From a virus, in IMG/VR virus record IMGVR_UViG_3300044843_000700, positions 64,001 to 122,232 of that record: 58,232 nt of DNA; one strand, 5' to 3'. How positions within the stretch are numbered: the stretch's first letter is position 1; the number at the start of each line of letters is the position of its first letter. The position numbers and the translations under genes were made by a program. Below are positions 52,425 through 58,232 of the stretch, one piece after another. The notes under the pieces are model-generated. The model ran no database searches. It was not told where the DNA came from and was given only the letters and a program-made list of their open reading frames with translations.

Positions 52425-53473
52425 GCTTCAATTTCTTCTTCGCGTTTTACCTTGAGTTTGGAGATATGACAATCCTTCTCATCAAGATCGTCTCTTTCAC
52501 CTAAGAGTACTGGTTGAAATAACGAGCCTCCAGGGAAGTAGTAAAGATACTTGATTTCTACTATGCTATTGACCTTGGGTATCTGTTGATTAGGATACAC
52601 CGTGGCATTCCCTACCGCGATTCTTCCTTTACCGTCATGAACAGCAAGCATGATGGATCTTTTATCTTGATTCACTTTTGTCACAATACAAGAAGCTGTT
52701 GCACAAAACTTGTACTTGAGCTGGTCACCTAGTGAATTAGGTCTTCCTGGAGTGTACTTAGAGTCCTTGCGCTTGAACACAATTCCTTCGGCATTATCTT
52801 CCTTCAGTCTTTGTAGCAAAGCTTTCTTCTCTTCCTTCGTCCAAGCAACTGGAGCTAGTTGTGCATATACTCCATCAAACACAAACTCTTCACGAAGCTT
52901 CTTGTAACGCTCCTCAAAGCTGAGTCCGGGTATTACATTATCAAATATTACAACCTTGTCTCCAATAGCTTCTCCATCGAGAATATAAATTCCTTCCGGA
53001 AGAATACTTTGAAGATTGTCTGGGATGGAAACGGTCAGTCCTTTGCGATTGGTACCTATTAGTGAGGCACCATTTCTTATAAGACCTCTACGCTTTCCAT
53101 CATACTTTTCTTGAGCACACCAATTAGGATCGTTGATATAAGCTTCTACAGTATCCTCATCGATATCGTTGAGGAGTTGTGGTCTGAAACCTGTATCTGC
53201 AGGATCAGTTACACTCATAGTAGGAGCAGCTTTACCTCCGATCATTTCTTGATAGCCTTTGCCGGTCTTTTCTTGCACAAGTTTGTCATAGACTTTTCTT
53301 GCAGCTTGAACAGTCGCACCGGAAATTTTTGTACCAGTAGTTAAAGCAGAGCCTCGTCTTCCATAGGCGAAGTCTACTTGGTACTTCCCGTTTATTTCAA
53401 CGAGCTTTACATGATACACCTTATCAGAGCCTCCCTGTCTAAAGTAAAGGTCTGTCTTGTCAACTATTGTCAT
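52421..53473 (-). CDS. ATP-dependent DNA ligase with N-terminal WGR domain
   Basis: The 350-residue product joins two domains. Residues about 1-75 look like a WGR domain (YHVKLVEINGKYQVDFAYGR, with YGRRGS), a nucleic-acid-binding module best known from PARP proteins. Residues 115-350 are an ATP-dependent ligase: motif I CAQEKYDGKRRG (catalytic K123), motif III YILDGEAIG, motif IV EGIVFKRKD, motif V QLKYKF, then an OB fold. It seals nicks during replication, repair or recombination. It is linked by 4-base overlaps to the genes on both sides. Confidence 0.9.
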   Translation of the reverse strand: MTIVDKTDLYFRQGGSDKVYHVKLVEINGKYQVDFAYGRRGSALTTGTKISGATVQAARKVYDKLVQEKTGKGYQEMIGGKAAPTMSVTDPADTGFRPQLLNDIDEDTVEAYINDPNWCAQEKYDGKRRGLIRNGASLIGTNRKGLTVSIPDNLQSILPEGIYILDGEAIGDKVVIFDNVIPGLSFEERYKKLREEFVFDGVYAQLAPVAWTKEEKKALLQRLKEDNAEGIVFKRKDSKYTPGRPNSLGDQLKYKFCATASCIVTKVNQDKRSIMLAVHDGKGRIAVGNATVYPNQQIPKVNSIVEIKYLYYFPGGSLFQPVLLGERDDLDEKDCHISKLKVKREEEIEA

Positions 53474-53772
53474 AGCTTTATTCCCTTTTCATTACACCAG
53501 TTTATGCACACTTGTGAGATGAGCTGATGCAAATCTGTTATCCGGTTTTCATCAATGAAAGTGATAGCGCTTATCACCATGACAGGAGAGAGTTCGAATC
53601 TCACCTTACTCCATACTGGTATTAACCAGTCCCAGGATTCATGGAAACGCAGATCTTCTAAGCCGATGAGCTCGAATTCTACGTCCATAAGATCCTTGAA
53701 ATGCTTTTCTCTCAGGTAGCCTGGGCCACCCATGAAAGCTGTTATAGCATTATTTCTTTGGGCAGTTGTCAT
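53470..53772 (-). CDS. Hypothetical phage protein, 100 aa
   Basis: The protein starts with a helix and AFMGGPGYL, then FHESWDWLIPVWSKVRF, and ends with a helix containing CINWCNEKG. This arrangement (short helix, SWDWL-x-PV, C-terminal helix) recurs in small proteins of unrelated Bacteroidota phages; its role is unknown. It lies between ligase and another small gene with 4-base overlaps on both sides. Confidence 0.72.
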   Translation of the reverse strand: MTTAQRNNAITAFMGGPGYLREKHFKDLMDVEFELIGLEDLRFHESWDWLIPVWSKVRFELSPVMVISAITFIDENRITDLHQLISQVCINWCNEKGIKL

Positions 53773-53975
53773 AGCGTGCTAATCAACTGCGCAATAGTTT
53801 CTTCTGCTACAACATGGTTCTCTACATCTCGAGATCCTAGTTGTTTGTACAGAGTTTTGTATTGCTCTGGTGTAATAGCTTGCATATTGTGCAAGTGTAA
53901 AAGATGCTGATACAGTTTACCTGTATCGACCCATCTGGCTTCACTAGCCATAGGTCCTGATTCGTCTTGACTCAT
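53769..53975 (-). CDS. Small hypothetical protein, 68 aa
   Basis: The product is helical and His/Gln-rich (LYQHLLHLHNMQAITPEQY), with an acidic N-terminus. No motif is recognised. Four-base ATGA overlaps with both neighbours support it as a real translated gene in the reverse operon. Confidence 0.65.
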   Translation of the reverse strand: MSQDESGPMASEARWVDTGKLYQHLLHLHNMQAITPEQYKTLYKQLGSRDVENHVVAEETIAQLISTL

Positions 53976-54223
53976 AAATCGTCTGCTTGGTTCATAAATG
54001 TTTGTGCTTTGTTGCGCTCTTGAATTGCTTCGATGCGCCGCTGATCCAACTCGATGATTGATTCACCACCTAGTTCCAGGTCCACTTCTATTTCGTCGTA
54101 GAAGCGAATAGTTTTGTCCAGCTTTCTTGCTAGACCTTTTGTTACCGGCTGATCACGGAGAACACTCTGAATATGCTTCAGCGTCTCTTTCATTTGCCAG
54201 TGTTCTTTGAGGTTTACCTTCAT
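53972..54223 (-). CDS. Small hypothetical coiled-coil protein, 83 aa
   Basis: The product is almost all charged helix (LDKTIRFYDEIEVDLELGGE, then RRIEAIQERNKAQ) and may form a coiled coil. Its ATG overlaps the stop of the 30-residue membrane peptide gene (ATGA), and it overlaps the next gene by 4 bases. Function unknown. Confidence 0.66.
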   Translation of the reverse strand: MKVNLKEHWQMKETLKHIQSVLRDQPVTKGLARKLDKTIRFYDEIEVDLELGGESIIELDQRRIEAIQERNKAQTFMNQADDL

Positions 54224-54312
54224 TTTACTAAGGATAATAGAGCTATCAGTAAAGCAATGTATGCTACTATGAGAGCATGAGTACTTCTTTCACTATATCT
54301 ACGATATCTCAT
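54220..54312 (-). CDS. 30-residue membrane microprotein
   Basis: An ATG at 54312, inside the end of the upstream gene, opens a 30-codon frame. It encodes a basic start (MRYRRYSERSTH) and one hydrophobic helix (ALIVAYIALLIALLSLV, residues 13-29). Its TGA overlaps the ATG of the next gene as ATGA. The two-sided coupling and exact membrane-span composition support a real gene filling an otherwise empty 75-base gap. It could be an envelope effector, an antiholin-like peptide or a toxin-like peptide; the sequence does not say which. Confidence 0.7.
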   Translation of the reverse strand: MRYRRYSERSTHALIVAYIALLIALLSLVK

Positions 54313-54514
54313 CTGGTGGAGAAAGTGCTTTCCGTTTAACAATCTCTAAAGCCTCATCACGATCTTTAGCATCGAAAGGTCCCACTACTTGTTTACAGAA
54401 GGGGCTCTCATTAGCTTCCTGAATATCTTCAGGTCCGAAGTAGCGCTTGGCTTGAAGGCTACCTGAGGTGTGGACATATCCCCACCATTTGTTCTTTGTT
54501 TCTTCCATGCTCAT
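54299..54514 (-). CDS. Small hypothetical phage protein, 71 aa
   Basis: The N-terminal half (KWWGYVHTSGSLQAKRYFGP, with EDIQEANESPF) looks like a compact beta/alpha unit seen in small phage proteins with an HTSG core. A helix with AKDRDEALEIV follows. Function unknown. It overlaps the gene upstream by 4 bases and the membrane microprotein by 14 bases. Confidence 0.7.
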   Translation of the reverse strand: MSMEETKNKWWGYVHTSGSLQAKRYFGPEDIQEANESPFCKQVVGPFDAKDRDEALEIVKRKALSPPDEIS

Positions 54515-54855
54515 AGTTCTATTCTAAAACAACTTGCTCCTTTTGGATTACCGTCTGAGTCTACAGCGTAGAGTCTTGGCCATTTACCCATCATCAAATA
54601 TTCTCCACGTGCTTCTGGAAAAGCTTGATGGAATAATGGTGATGTGATAAAGATCTGAGTATGGACATCACCCATCCGGGTTTTTCTTCTTACACCTTCA
54701 GTATACTCTTCGATCTTGAGTACTACATGAGGCATCCTCTCAGGATCTTTTTGGTTGGTGTATTCTTCAAGTGTCATAAGCTTTGTGTAAAAGGGACGGT
54801 ATCTGATCTGCTCATCAAATACCGTTGCCCTGTACTCCGGTTTGACCCGGTTCAT
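54511..54855 (-). CDS. Hypothetical protein, 114 aa
   Basis: The product is beta-rich and soluble, with a conserved-looking C-terminal segment GKWPRLYAVDSDGNP ending in FRIEL. No catalytic or metal-binding motif is seen. Its ATG overlaps the stop of the 54-residue zinc-ribbon-like gene (ATGA). Confidence 0.68.
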   Translation of the reverse strand: MNRVKPEYRATVFDEQIRYRPFYTKLMTLEEYTNQKDPERMPHVVLKIEEYTEGVRRKTRMGDVHTQIFITSPLFHQAFPEARGEYLMMGKWPRLYAVDSDGNPKGASCFRIEL

Positions 54856-55016
54856 TTCTTTACCTTCTTCTGCAAAAAGCGGAGGTCTTTAACTTCTTCT
54901 GGAGTAAGAGCCTTCATCTTGATAGTTTTGCCAGAAGTTTCACAGTAAGATGTTGTAACAGGCTCCTTACGGACTATTACTTGGTCACATCCTTTGCAAT
55001 AGTAATAGTGTGCCAT
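54852..55016 (-). CDS. 54-residue zinc-ribbon-like protein
   Basis: A short frame from the ATG at 55016 encodes MAHYYYCKGCDQVIVRKEP, followed by a strand with a third Cys (TTSYCETSG) and a C-terminal helix (LTPEEVKDLRFLQKKVKK). CxxC plus a single later Cys suggests an incomplete or partner-completed zinc site. Its TGA overlaps the next ATG as ATGA and its start overlaps the upstream gene by 40 bases. The tight coupling and coherent composition support it as real. Confidence 0.72.
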   Translation of the reverse strand: MAHYYYCKGCDQVIVRKEPVTTSYCETSGKTIKMKALTPEEVKDLRFLQKKVKK

Positions 55017-55225
55017 CTTCTTATGAGTTTTACTCTTAGTCCTGTTTTCTTGAAGAGACGTTTATCTCCTCTACCATAAACGGTATAGCCTCTTCTACCC
55101 CAATCCCTGTCAGAGGGTATTCTTATTGACCCGTTTCTACTAGTCAAAACAACCCTCCAGTTGGTTCCTTTTTGGTTGGAGATTACATCTCCTGGTTGTA
55201 GAGACAACCACTCATCCGTTGTCAT
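54977..55225 (-). CDS. Small basic hypothetical protein, 82 aa
   Basis: The N-terminus DEWLSLQPGDVI followed by strands TNWRVVLTSRNG and GYTVYGRGDKRLF suggests a small SH3-like beta barrel. The C-terminal half is very basic (KKTGLRVKLIRRW), so nucleic-acid binding is possible. It overlaps the next gene upstream by 14 bases. Confidence 0.66.
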   Translation of the reverse strand: MTTDEWLSLQPGDVISNQKGTNWRVVLTSRNGSIRIPSDRDWGRRGYTVYGRGDKRLFKKTGLRVKLIRRWHTITIAKDVTK

Positions 55226-55589
55226 GCTTTACTACGATTTCTACTTGATCAGGACACAGTACTGAGCGAAAATCATCCAGTATCATAGCCATCAACGTTT
55301 GTCGATACTCAGGATCCATGTCATTCCAATGGATACAGTGTGCTAAGCGATAAACACTCAAGCGTTCTGAGGAGATATGAATACCGGTTAATTCAGATGC
55401 TTCTCTTATAGCGCAGATATCTAACCACTTTCCGGGCTTCATCATGGCGTGTAAAGAATGAGCAACAGCGTTGAACTGGATATTACCGTTTATTCCTCCA
55501 GGAGGTACACGAGATAGGATAGCATCCACATCTCTGTAAAGATTCTTAAAGTCTCCAGCTTTGCGGAGCTCTAGTCCAAATGCTTTCAT
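55212..55589 (-). CDS. Hypothetical protein, 125 aa
   Basis: The product is mostly helical, with His residues (NAVAHSLHAMMKPGKWLD, RLAHCIHWNDMD) but no recognisable metal site. The N-terminus is basic. No family was recognised. It begins 2 bases after the stop of the next gene upstream. Confidence 0.68.
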   Translation of the reverse strand: MKAFGLELRKAGDFKNLYRDVDAILSRVPPGGINGNIQFNAVAHSLHAMMKPGKWLDICAIREASELTGIHISSERLSVYRLAHCIHWNDMDPEYRQTLMAMILDDFRSVLCPDQVEIVVKHDNG

Positions 55590-55591
55590 AG

Positions 55592-55921
55592 TTACTGATC
55601 CATTGTGCCATCTTGCACATCTGCTACCTGAACAAAACCTCTTTCGAGTTCTTGTATTACATGACGCAGATGCTCAGCTGAATCCCTCCAGCCTTTTTGA
55701 TGAGCGTTGTGAATATTTGCTACCAAACCTTGGATTAAGGTATGGGTTAAAGCACGACATCCTTCAGCTGTAGGTCTTCCTTCTGGATCAAGATATTGTT
55801 TCTTGTCCAAGTTTTCTGATACCTCCAAGCGAATATTAGTTGCCACGTGCTTTGATTTCGGAGCTCCTTTCTCATAGGAAAGCTCAATCTGGCTTACACC
55901 AGTAAAAGTAAACTGCATCAT
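55592..55921 (-). CDS. Hypothetical protein, 109 aa
   Basis: The open frame could start with GTG at 55945, but that would run into the acceptor stem of a tRNA-like element. Tandem ATGs at 55921 and 55918 are better, giving a protein beginning MMQFTFTGVSQIELSYEKG. It has an N-terminal beta region and a helical second half with IHNAHQKGWRDSAEHLRHV. No motif recognised. Confidence 0.66.
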   Translation of the reverse strand: MMQFTFTGVSQIELSYEKGAPKSKHVATNIRLEVSENLDKKQYLDPEGRPTAEGCRALTHTLIQGLVANIHNAHQKGWRDSAEHLRHVIQELERGFVQVADVQDGTMDQ

Positions 55922-55938
55922 GTTGCTTAGATTTTTAG

Positions 55939-56002
55939 TGGACACAAAGGGAATCGAACCCTAATCAGCCCCCTCGGGTTAGCCCCCGCCGCTTGTGTGC
56001 CC
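55939..56002 (-). tRNA. tRNA-like element lacking a normal anticodon arm
   Basis: The 3' part is canonical: AGGG-TTCGATT-CCCT T-arm, then acceptor strand TGTGTCC and A73. It pairs with GGGCACA at 55996-56002, including a G3-U70 wobble. Only 32 bases lie between acceptor and T-arm instead of about 42, and these are G-rich with no good 5-bp anticodon stem and 7-base loop. It may be a degenerate tRNA or a tRNA-like RNA end. No CCA is encoded. Confidence 0.4.
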
Positions 56003-56307
56003 TGGTTGGCCCTTGAGATTCAGTCCGGGCACTAGGATACGAGCCTAGATGAGTTGTACCTCACCGCAGTTTGAACTTAGTTTCCCTCTCTAGTCGTCCC
56101 GTTGCAGAGACACCACTCGTTAACCCATGAGCTTACGCTGGGGAAAAGTATTGCAACTTTTCGGCTGTCACATCGGTCGCGCCATGTGCCTACATTTTTA
56201 CTTCCTCCTGGAGATTTCGTTCTCCGCGTTCACCCCGTGAAGCTTGGGTCTCATCACCACTAACCATCCTTGATGAGCAATTCTAATGGATGACCTGGTC
56301 TGCTTCT
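56003..56307 (-). ncRNA. Hairpin-dense non-coding stretch
   Basis: No coherent gene is seen in about 300 bases. Stem-loops lie at 56143-56162 (GAAAAGT/ACTTTTC, loop ATTGCA), 56169-56188 (CACAT/ATGTG), 56210-56225 (GGAGA/TCTCC), 56229-56241 (TTCAC/GTGAA) and 56250-56277 (CTCATCA/TGATGAG). At 56024-56048 on the reverse strand there is a T-arm-like CTAGG/CCTAG stem with a 7-base loop, next to a candidate acceptor strand TGCCCGG-A with no clear 5' partner. The stretch may hold decayed tRNAs or one structured RNA. Confidence 0.4.
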
Positions 56308-56604
56308 TTAATTCAAGATACACCAGTCTTCAGCAAGCATATCTGTCTGAGAGGCTAACCACCCAGTAAGAATCTTTTTATCCGCAGTAAACATTCGGAT
56401 GCTTCCGAGTGCTTCAAATGAATCACCACCGATTTCTTTCTCGATTACTTCCCGTAAAGCGGGGTCATGAATGGCCTTAGTAGGAACCGTTCCGGCTGGT
56501 AATAAGAAAAGGAACATGTTCTTTCCATTCCATCCTGTACGTGCTACACGTTTTCCTTGTTTGAGAGCTTCTATAGCATCTCCGAACTTCAAGTTCTCTT
56601 GCAT
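56308..56604 (-). CDS. tad2: Tad2-like anti-defence protein (DUF2829)
   Basis: The frame is open from 56664, but the first 20 codons lie over a tRNA; the ATG at 56604 gives 98 residues. It matches the DUF2829 layout: FGDAIEALKQGKRVAR, TGWNGKNMFLFLLP, then after a short insert MFTADKKILTGWLASQTDML and AEDW. This is the Tad2 family, whose studied members bind the cyclic ADP-ribose signal made by the Thoeris TIR protein, and in some cases cyclic dinucleotides, and so block host immunity. The central region is short, as in compact phage members. It sits between tRNA-like elements in the accessory end of the operon. Confidence 0.85.
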   Translation of the reverse strand: MQENLKFGDAIEALKQGKRVARTGWNGKNMFLFLLPAGTVPTKAIHDPALREVIEKEIGGDSFEALGSIRMFTADKKILTGWLASQTDMLAEDWCILN

Positions 56605-56623
56605 GATAGTTGTTTTTAAGTTA

Positions 56624-56740
56624 GGGAGGACGGTAGGATTCGAACCTACGACACACGGCACCAAAAGCAGTTAAGTTGCTGAGGTAACCTTTAAAACAGG
56701 CTACACATATACGTTGCTCTACCACTGAGCTACGTCCTCC
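56624..56740 (-). tRNA. tRNA with 8-bp acceptor stem and expanded anticodon region
   Basis: GGAGGACG pairs perfectly with CGTCCTCC (8 bp). TA-GCTC-AGTGGTA-GAGC is a clean D-arm, and GTAGG-TTCGAAT-CCTAC a clean T-arm. Between D-arm and T-arm there are 66 bases, where about 23 are normal. They contain a 5-bp stem with the 7-base loop GTTTTAA (U33, UUU, AA: lysine-like) and a second hairpin AGCA/TGCT. An 8-bp acceptor ending C73 also resembles tRNA-His, and GTG occurs nearby. Identity is open; it may be a tRNA with an insertion or a tRNA-like RNA. Confidence 0.6.
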
Positions 56741-56750
56741 ATTTATGTTA

Positions 56751-56822
56751 GACCCTGACCCGGATTCGAACCGGTAAGTCCATGTTTTATAAAGCTTGCA
56801 TGCAGAGGCTTCAACACAGGGT
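56751..56822 (-). tRNA. tRNA-like element, poorly formed centre
   Basis: The length (72 nt) is right for a tRNA. The T-arm CCGG-TTCGAAT-CCGG is canonical (the fifth pair is A-G), and ACCCTG pairs with CAGGGT as acceptor. The middle 40 bases do not give a convincing D-arm or a 5-bp, 7-loop anticodon arm (best: CATG/CATG around 14 bases). It may be a degenerate tRNA, or its 5' half may lie elsewhere. Confidence 0.42.
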
Positions 56823-56845
56823 TTATTCCACACCGCTTTTCCATT

Positions 56846-56866
56846 CCGAGAGTGGTGAGCTCTCAA
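56846..56866 (-). other. Anticodon-arm-like hairpin
   Basis: TTGAGAG and CTCTCGG form a 7-bp stem (two G-U pairs) around a 7-base loop CTCACCA. It lies in the 70-base non-coding stretch upstream of the tRNA-like element at 56751-56822. The loop has U at the position of U33 and CAC in anticodon position, but no acceptor or T-arm could be paired with it. Confidence 0.35.
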
Positions 56867-56892
56867 CCGGTCCGTATATCGCCGGGGCATCT

Positions 56893-57261
56893 TTAGTCTT
56901 TTAGTTCTGTCCAGAATTGCTTGACCTGATTGTCTGTCATTTCTCCTTTGAGAAAGGCCATACACATGTCATAAAGAGTTTTCCATCTCCATTCTTTGGG
57001 CATAGGTTGTAGCGCATTCCAATGATTACTTGAGAATCTCCATCCTGCGCTTCCCATACGAAAAGTTACACACCAGATTTTAGCATCTCGACTATCGTAT
57101 ACACTGTCAATGTACTTTATATTCAGACCATGTGCACCAAACTTGCCCATGTTGTGGTAGATTTTGTTTCGGTCTTTTACCTGTTCATCCGACATCCATA
57201 GTGCAAACTTGTGATATTTTTGAGCAAAGTTCACAACCTCAGCAAACTGTTCAATAGTCAT
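56893..57261 (-). CDS. Hypothetical protein, 122 aa
   Basis: The open frame begins with ATG at 57270, but the ATG at 57261 overlaps the upstream stop as ATGA and is preferred. The product is rich in Trp, Tyr, Met and His, mixed alpha/beta (KFALWMSDEQVKDRNKIYH, IWCVTFRMGSAGWRF), with a helical, acidic end. No family recognised. It is the last gene before the tRNA-like cluster. Confidence 0.68.
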   Translation of the reverse strand: MTIEQFAEVVNFAQKYHKFALWMSDEQVKDRNKIYHNMGKFGAHGLNIKYIDSVYDSRDAKIWCVTFRMGSAGWRFSSNHWNALQPMPKEWRWKTLYDMCMAFLKGEMTDNQVKQFWTELKD

Positions 57262-57998
57262 CGCTTCCATAGCTTCTTTGTTTTTGCGATTTGTGTGAGT
57301 TTTCTCCTGTTAAACAGGATAGGAAGTTGCCACTTGGAATCAGCTACGAGGCTTTCCGCATACTTACCTTGCATCTTGATCTTCTTAAAAGGCTTTCCCT
57401 TTTGAGTCAGTAAGATTGCAAAAGCTCTTTTGTAGAGCTTCTTTATCTTGCGAGGAGTACGCTTTTCCTGTAGCCATCTGCTGAGATACTTCTTAGGAAT
57501 ATTCTGTGCATGCTTCTTGCAGTAGATGTTACCTTTGGTATCGCTCATCCAGTTAGTAGGAACTTTGCACTTACAACACTTGTTCAGTATAGGAAGAACT
57601 CCCGATTTAGAAAGAGTGCAGCGTTTACAGTATCCATAACCATCTTTCCTACCACGAGCTTCAAACTCATGTCCGGGACAGTTAAGAATACCGAGCCATT
57701 TCTGATAAGCTTTTTCTTCAGCTTCTTCCACTGTTTTACCTTCGCCTCTGATAAAGCATGAAGGATTCTTAGGAAAAGCCTCGAAGAAAGCTGTAGTGTA
57801 AGTTTCTTCATGAGCTGTGGCTTCAGCCAATTCTTCTAGAGGATTTTCTCCTCCTAGTACTTTACCTAAGGAACCTTTTCCACCTAGGACAATACCTGAG
57901 TCGCCGCATTGCACTCCGCAATCTTCTGGCCATGGTTGAAGACAATCATAAGGTTTACCGAATGATCTTCGTGCTTGTTTTTGAGTTTGTGTTTCCAT
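57258..57998 (-). CDS. Zinc-binding hypothetical protein, 246 aa
   Basis: A Gly-rich N-terminus leads to a conserved-looking unit FFEAFPKNPSCFIRGEGKTV, then EEAEEKAYQKW, then a Cys/His cluster (CPGHEF, YCKRCTLS, CCKCKVP, YCKKH) that should bind one or two zinc ions. The last 80 residues are strongly basic (KIKKLYKRAF, RRKLTQIAKTKKLWKR). This GEGKT-EEAEEKA plus zinc layout recurs in small phage proteins of unknown role. The basic tail suggests nucleic-acid binding. Confidence 0.75.
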   Translation of the reverse strand: METQTQKQARRSFGKPYDCLQPWPEDCGVQCGDSGIVLGGKGSLGKVLGGENPLEELAEATAHEETYTTAFFEAFPKNPSCFIRGEGKTVEEAEEKAYQKWLGILNCPGHEFEARGRKDGYGYCKRCTLSKSGVLPILNKCCKCKVPTNWMSDTKGNIYCKKHAQNIPKKYLSRWLQEKRTPRKIKKLYKRAFAILLTQKGKPFKKIKMQGKYAESLVADSKWQLPILFNRRKLTQIAKTKKLWKR

Positions 57999-58219
57999 TA
58001 CCAGTCCTGATTAGGTGCTTCATCTTTGACAATAACTTTTCCCTCTTTGTTGAGTTCAGCGTTGAAGTAAGCCTTTGGGCGACCCTTAAGCACCTTCATT
58101 AAAGGCTCGACTTCATCACGCTTATCAGTCTCATAATAGACCCTTCTTGAACGGTCGTAAATAAGACAGCGCCCTATTCCATCAGAGGAAAACTGGCTGG
58201 ATTGTATTTTGACAATCAT
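57998..58219 (-). CDS. Small hypothetical phage protein, 73 aa
   Basis: The product is beta-rich at the start (MIVKIQSSQFSSDGIGRCLI, YDRSRRVYYET), then a helix (EVEPLMKVLKGRPKAYF) and a short acidic tail. It resembles small conserved Bacteroidota-phage proteins of unknown role. Its stop overlaps the next ATG by one base. Only 13 bases of the window lie upstream of it. Confidence 0.7.
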   Translation of the reverse strand: MIVKIQSSQFSSDGIGRCLIYDRSRRVYYETDKRDEVEPLMKVLKGRPKAYFNAELNKEGKVIVKDEAPNQDW

Positions 58220-58232
58220 AACTTAGCTTTTT

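Noticed and set aside
55946-56307. Group I intron or tmRNA in the hairpin-dense stretch
   Set aside because: The conserved group I core segments (such as the AGACTA-containing P7 strand) are missing. For tmRNA, no tag reading frame, no 5' GG...TTCGAC-type end and no acceptor pairing between the two ends of the stretch could be found.
56621-56965. Reverse frame of 114 codons across the tRNA-like cluster
   Set aside because: Its product is the kind of Arg/Ser/Gly-rich translation obtained by reading through tRNA T-arms (for example VVEQRI, RFESYRPP), and it overlaps the tRNA and the 57261 gene.
1-58232. Stop-codon reassignment, known in some crAss-like phages
   Set aside because: All large genes are uninterrupted under the standard code, and TAA, TAG and TGA are all used as stops at gene ends with coupled starts.
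1-58232. CRISPR array, insertion sequence, integrase or attachment site
   Set aside because: No regularly spaced repeats, transposase motif, recombinase motif or flanking direct repeats were seen on reading through the window.

Overview
The window is about 58 kb of a tailed double-stranded DNA phage of the crAss-like group (order Crassvirales), which infects gut Bacteroidota. The main evidence is a set of very large virion proteins, one carrying the DFDID active-site signature of crAss-like virion RNA polymerase. Supporting evidence is a typical replication gene set, Bacteroidota-type promoters (TTTG, 21 bases, TAnnTTTG), tight ATGA-overlapping genes, and no integrase, CRISPR array or insertion sequence. 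All long reading frames stay open under the standard code, so no stop-codon reassignment is seen.

Left half (1-32837, all forward): a late block. It begins with the 3' part of a tail-end (muzzle-like) protein and continues with two ~820-residue virion proteins, the first with a ParB-like N-terminal domain. A 1019-residue and a 1638-residue protein follow, then two giants of 3488 and 2665 residues. The 3488-residue protein carries the RNA polymerase motif and an HExxH zincin motif. The 2665-residue protein carries two HExxH motifs, a LysM domain and one likely membrane segment near its C-terminus. In the family these proteins are packed in the virion and ejected with the DNA, where the polymerase starts early transcription; applying that here is inference.

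Middle and right (32838-58232, almost all reverse): the replication, nucleotide metabolism and accessory block, separated from the late block by a two-way terminator at 32864-32893. In order of transcription (right to left) it holds small hypothetical genes, tRNA-like genes, a Tad2-like anti-defence gene, a WGR-domain ATP-dependent DNA ligase, uracil-DNA glycosylase, a stand-alone DnaA domain IV-like protein, a winged-helix-like protein, DnaB-type helicase, a Sak4-like RecA-fold ATPase, a putative ssDNA-binding protein, DnaG-type primase, a RuvC-like resolvase, a VWA/metallopeptidase protein paired with a MoxR-type AAA+ ATPase, a PD-(D/E)XK nuclease, family B DNA polymerase, a DUF3310 protein and a MazG-like pyrophosphohydrolase.

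Two forward islands interrupt the reverse block. One is a lysis-like cassette at 49491-50440 (holin-like and two overlapping spanin-like genes). The other is a single small gene at 51724 driven by a strong host-type promoter that would give a leaderless mRNA. The gap between the DnaA-like gene and the holin-like gene (49316-49490) is AT-rich and then densely palindromic; it may be an origin or a structured leader.

Most unusual features: (1) RNA elements between 55939 and 56892 with tRNA T-arms and acceptor stems but non-standard central parts, including a 117-nt tRNA with an 8-bp acceptor stem and a greatly expanded anticodon region; (2) three zincin motifs spread over the two giant virion proteins; (3) the alternative-fold region at 49391-49474; (4) two tiny coupled genes, a 30-residue membrane peptide and a 54-residue zinc-ribbon-like protein.
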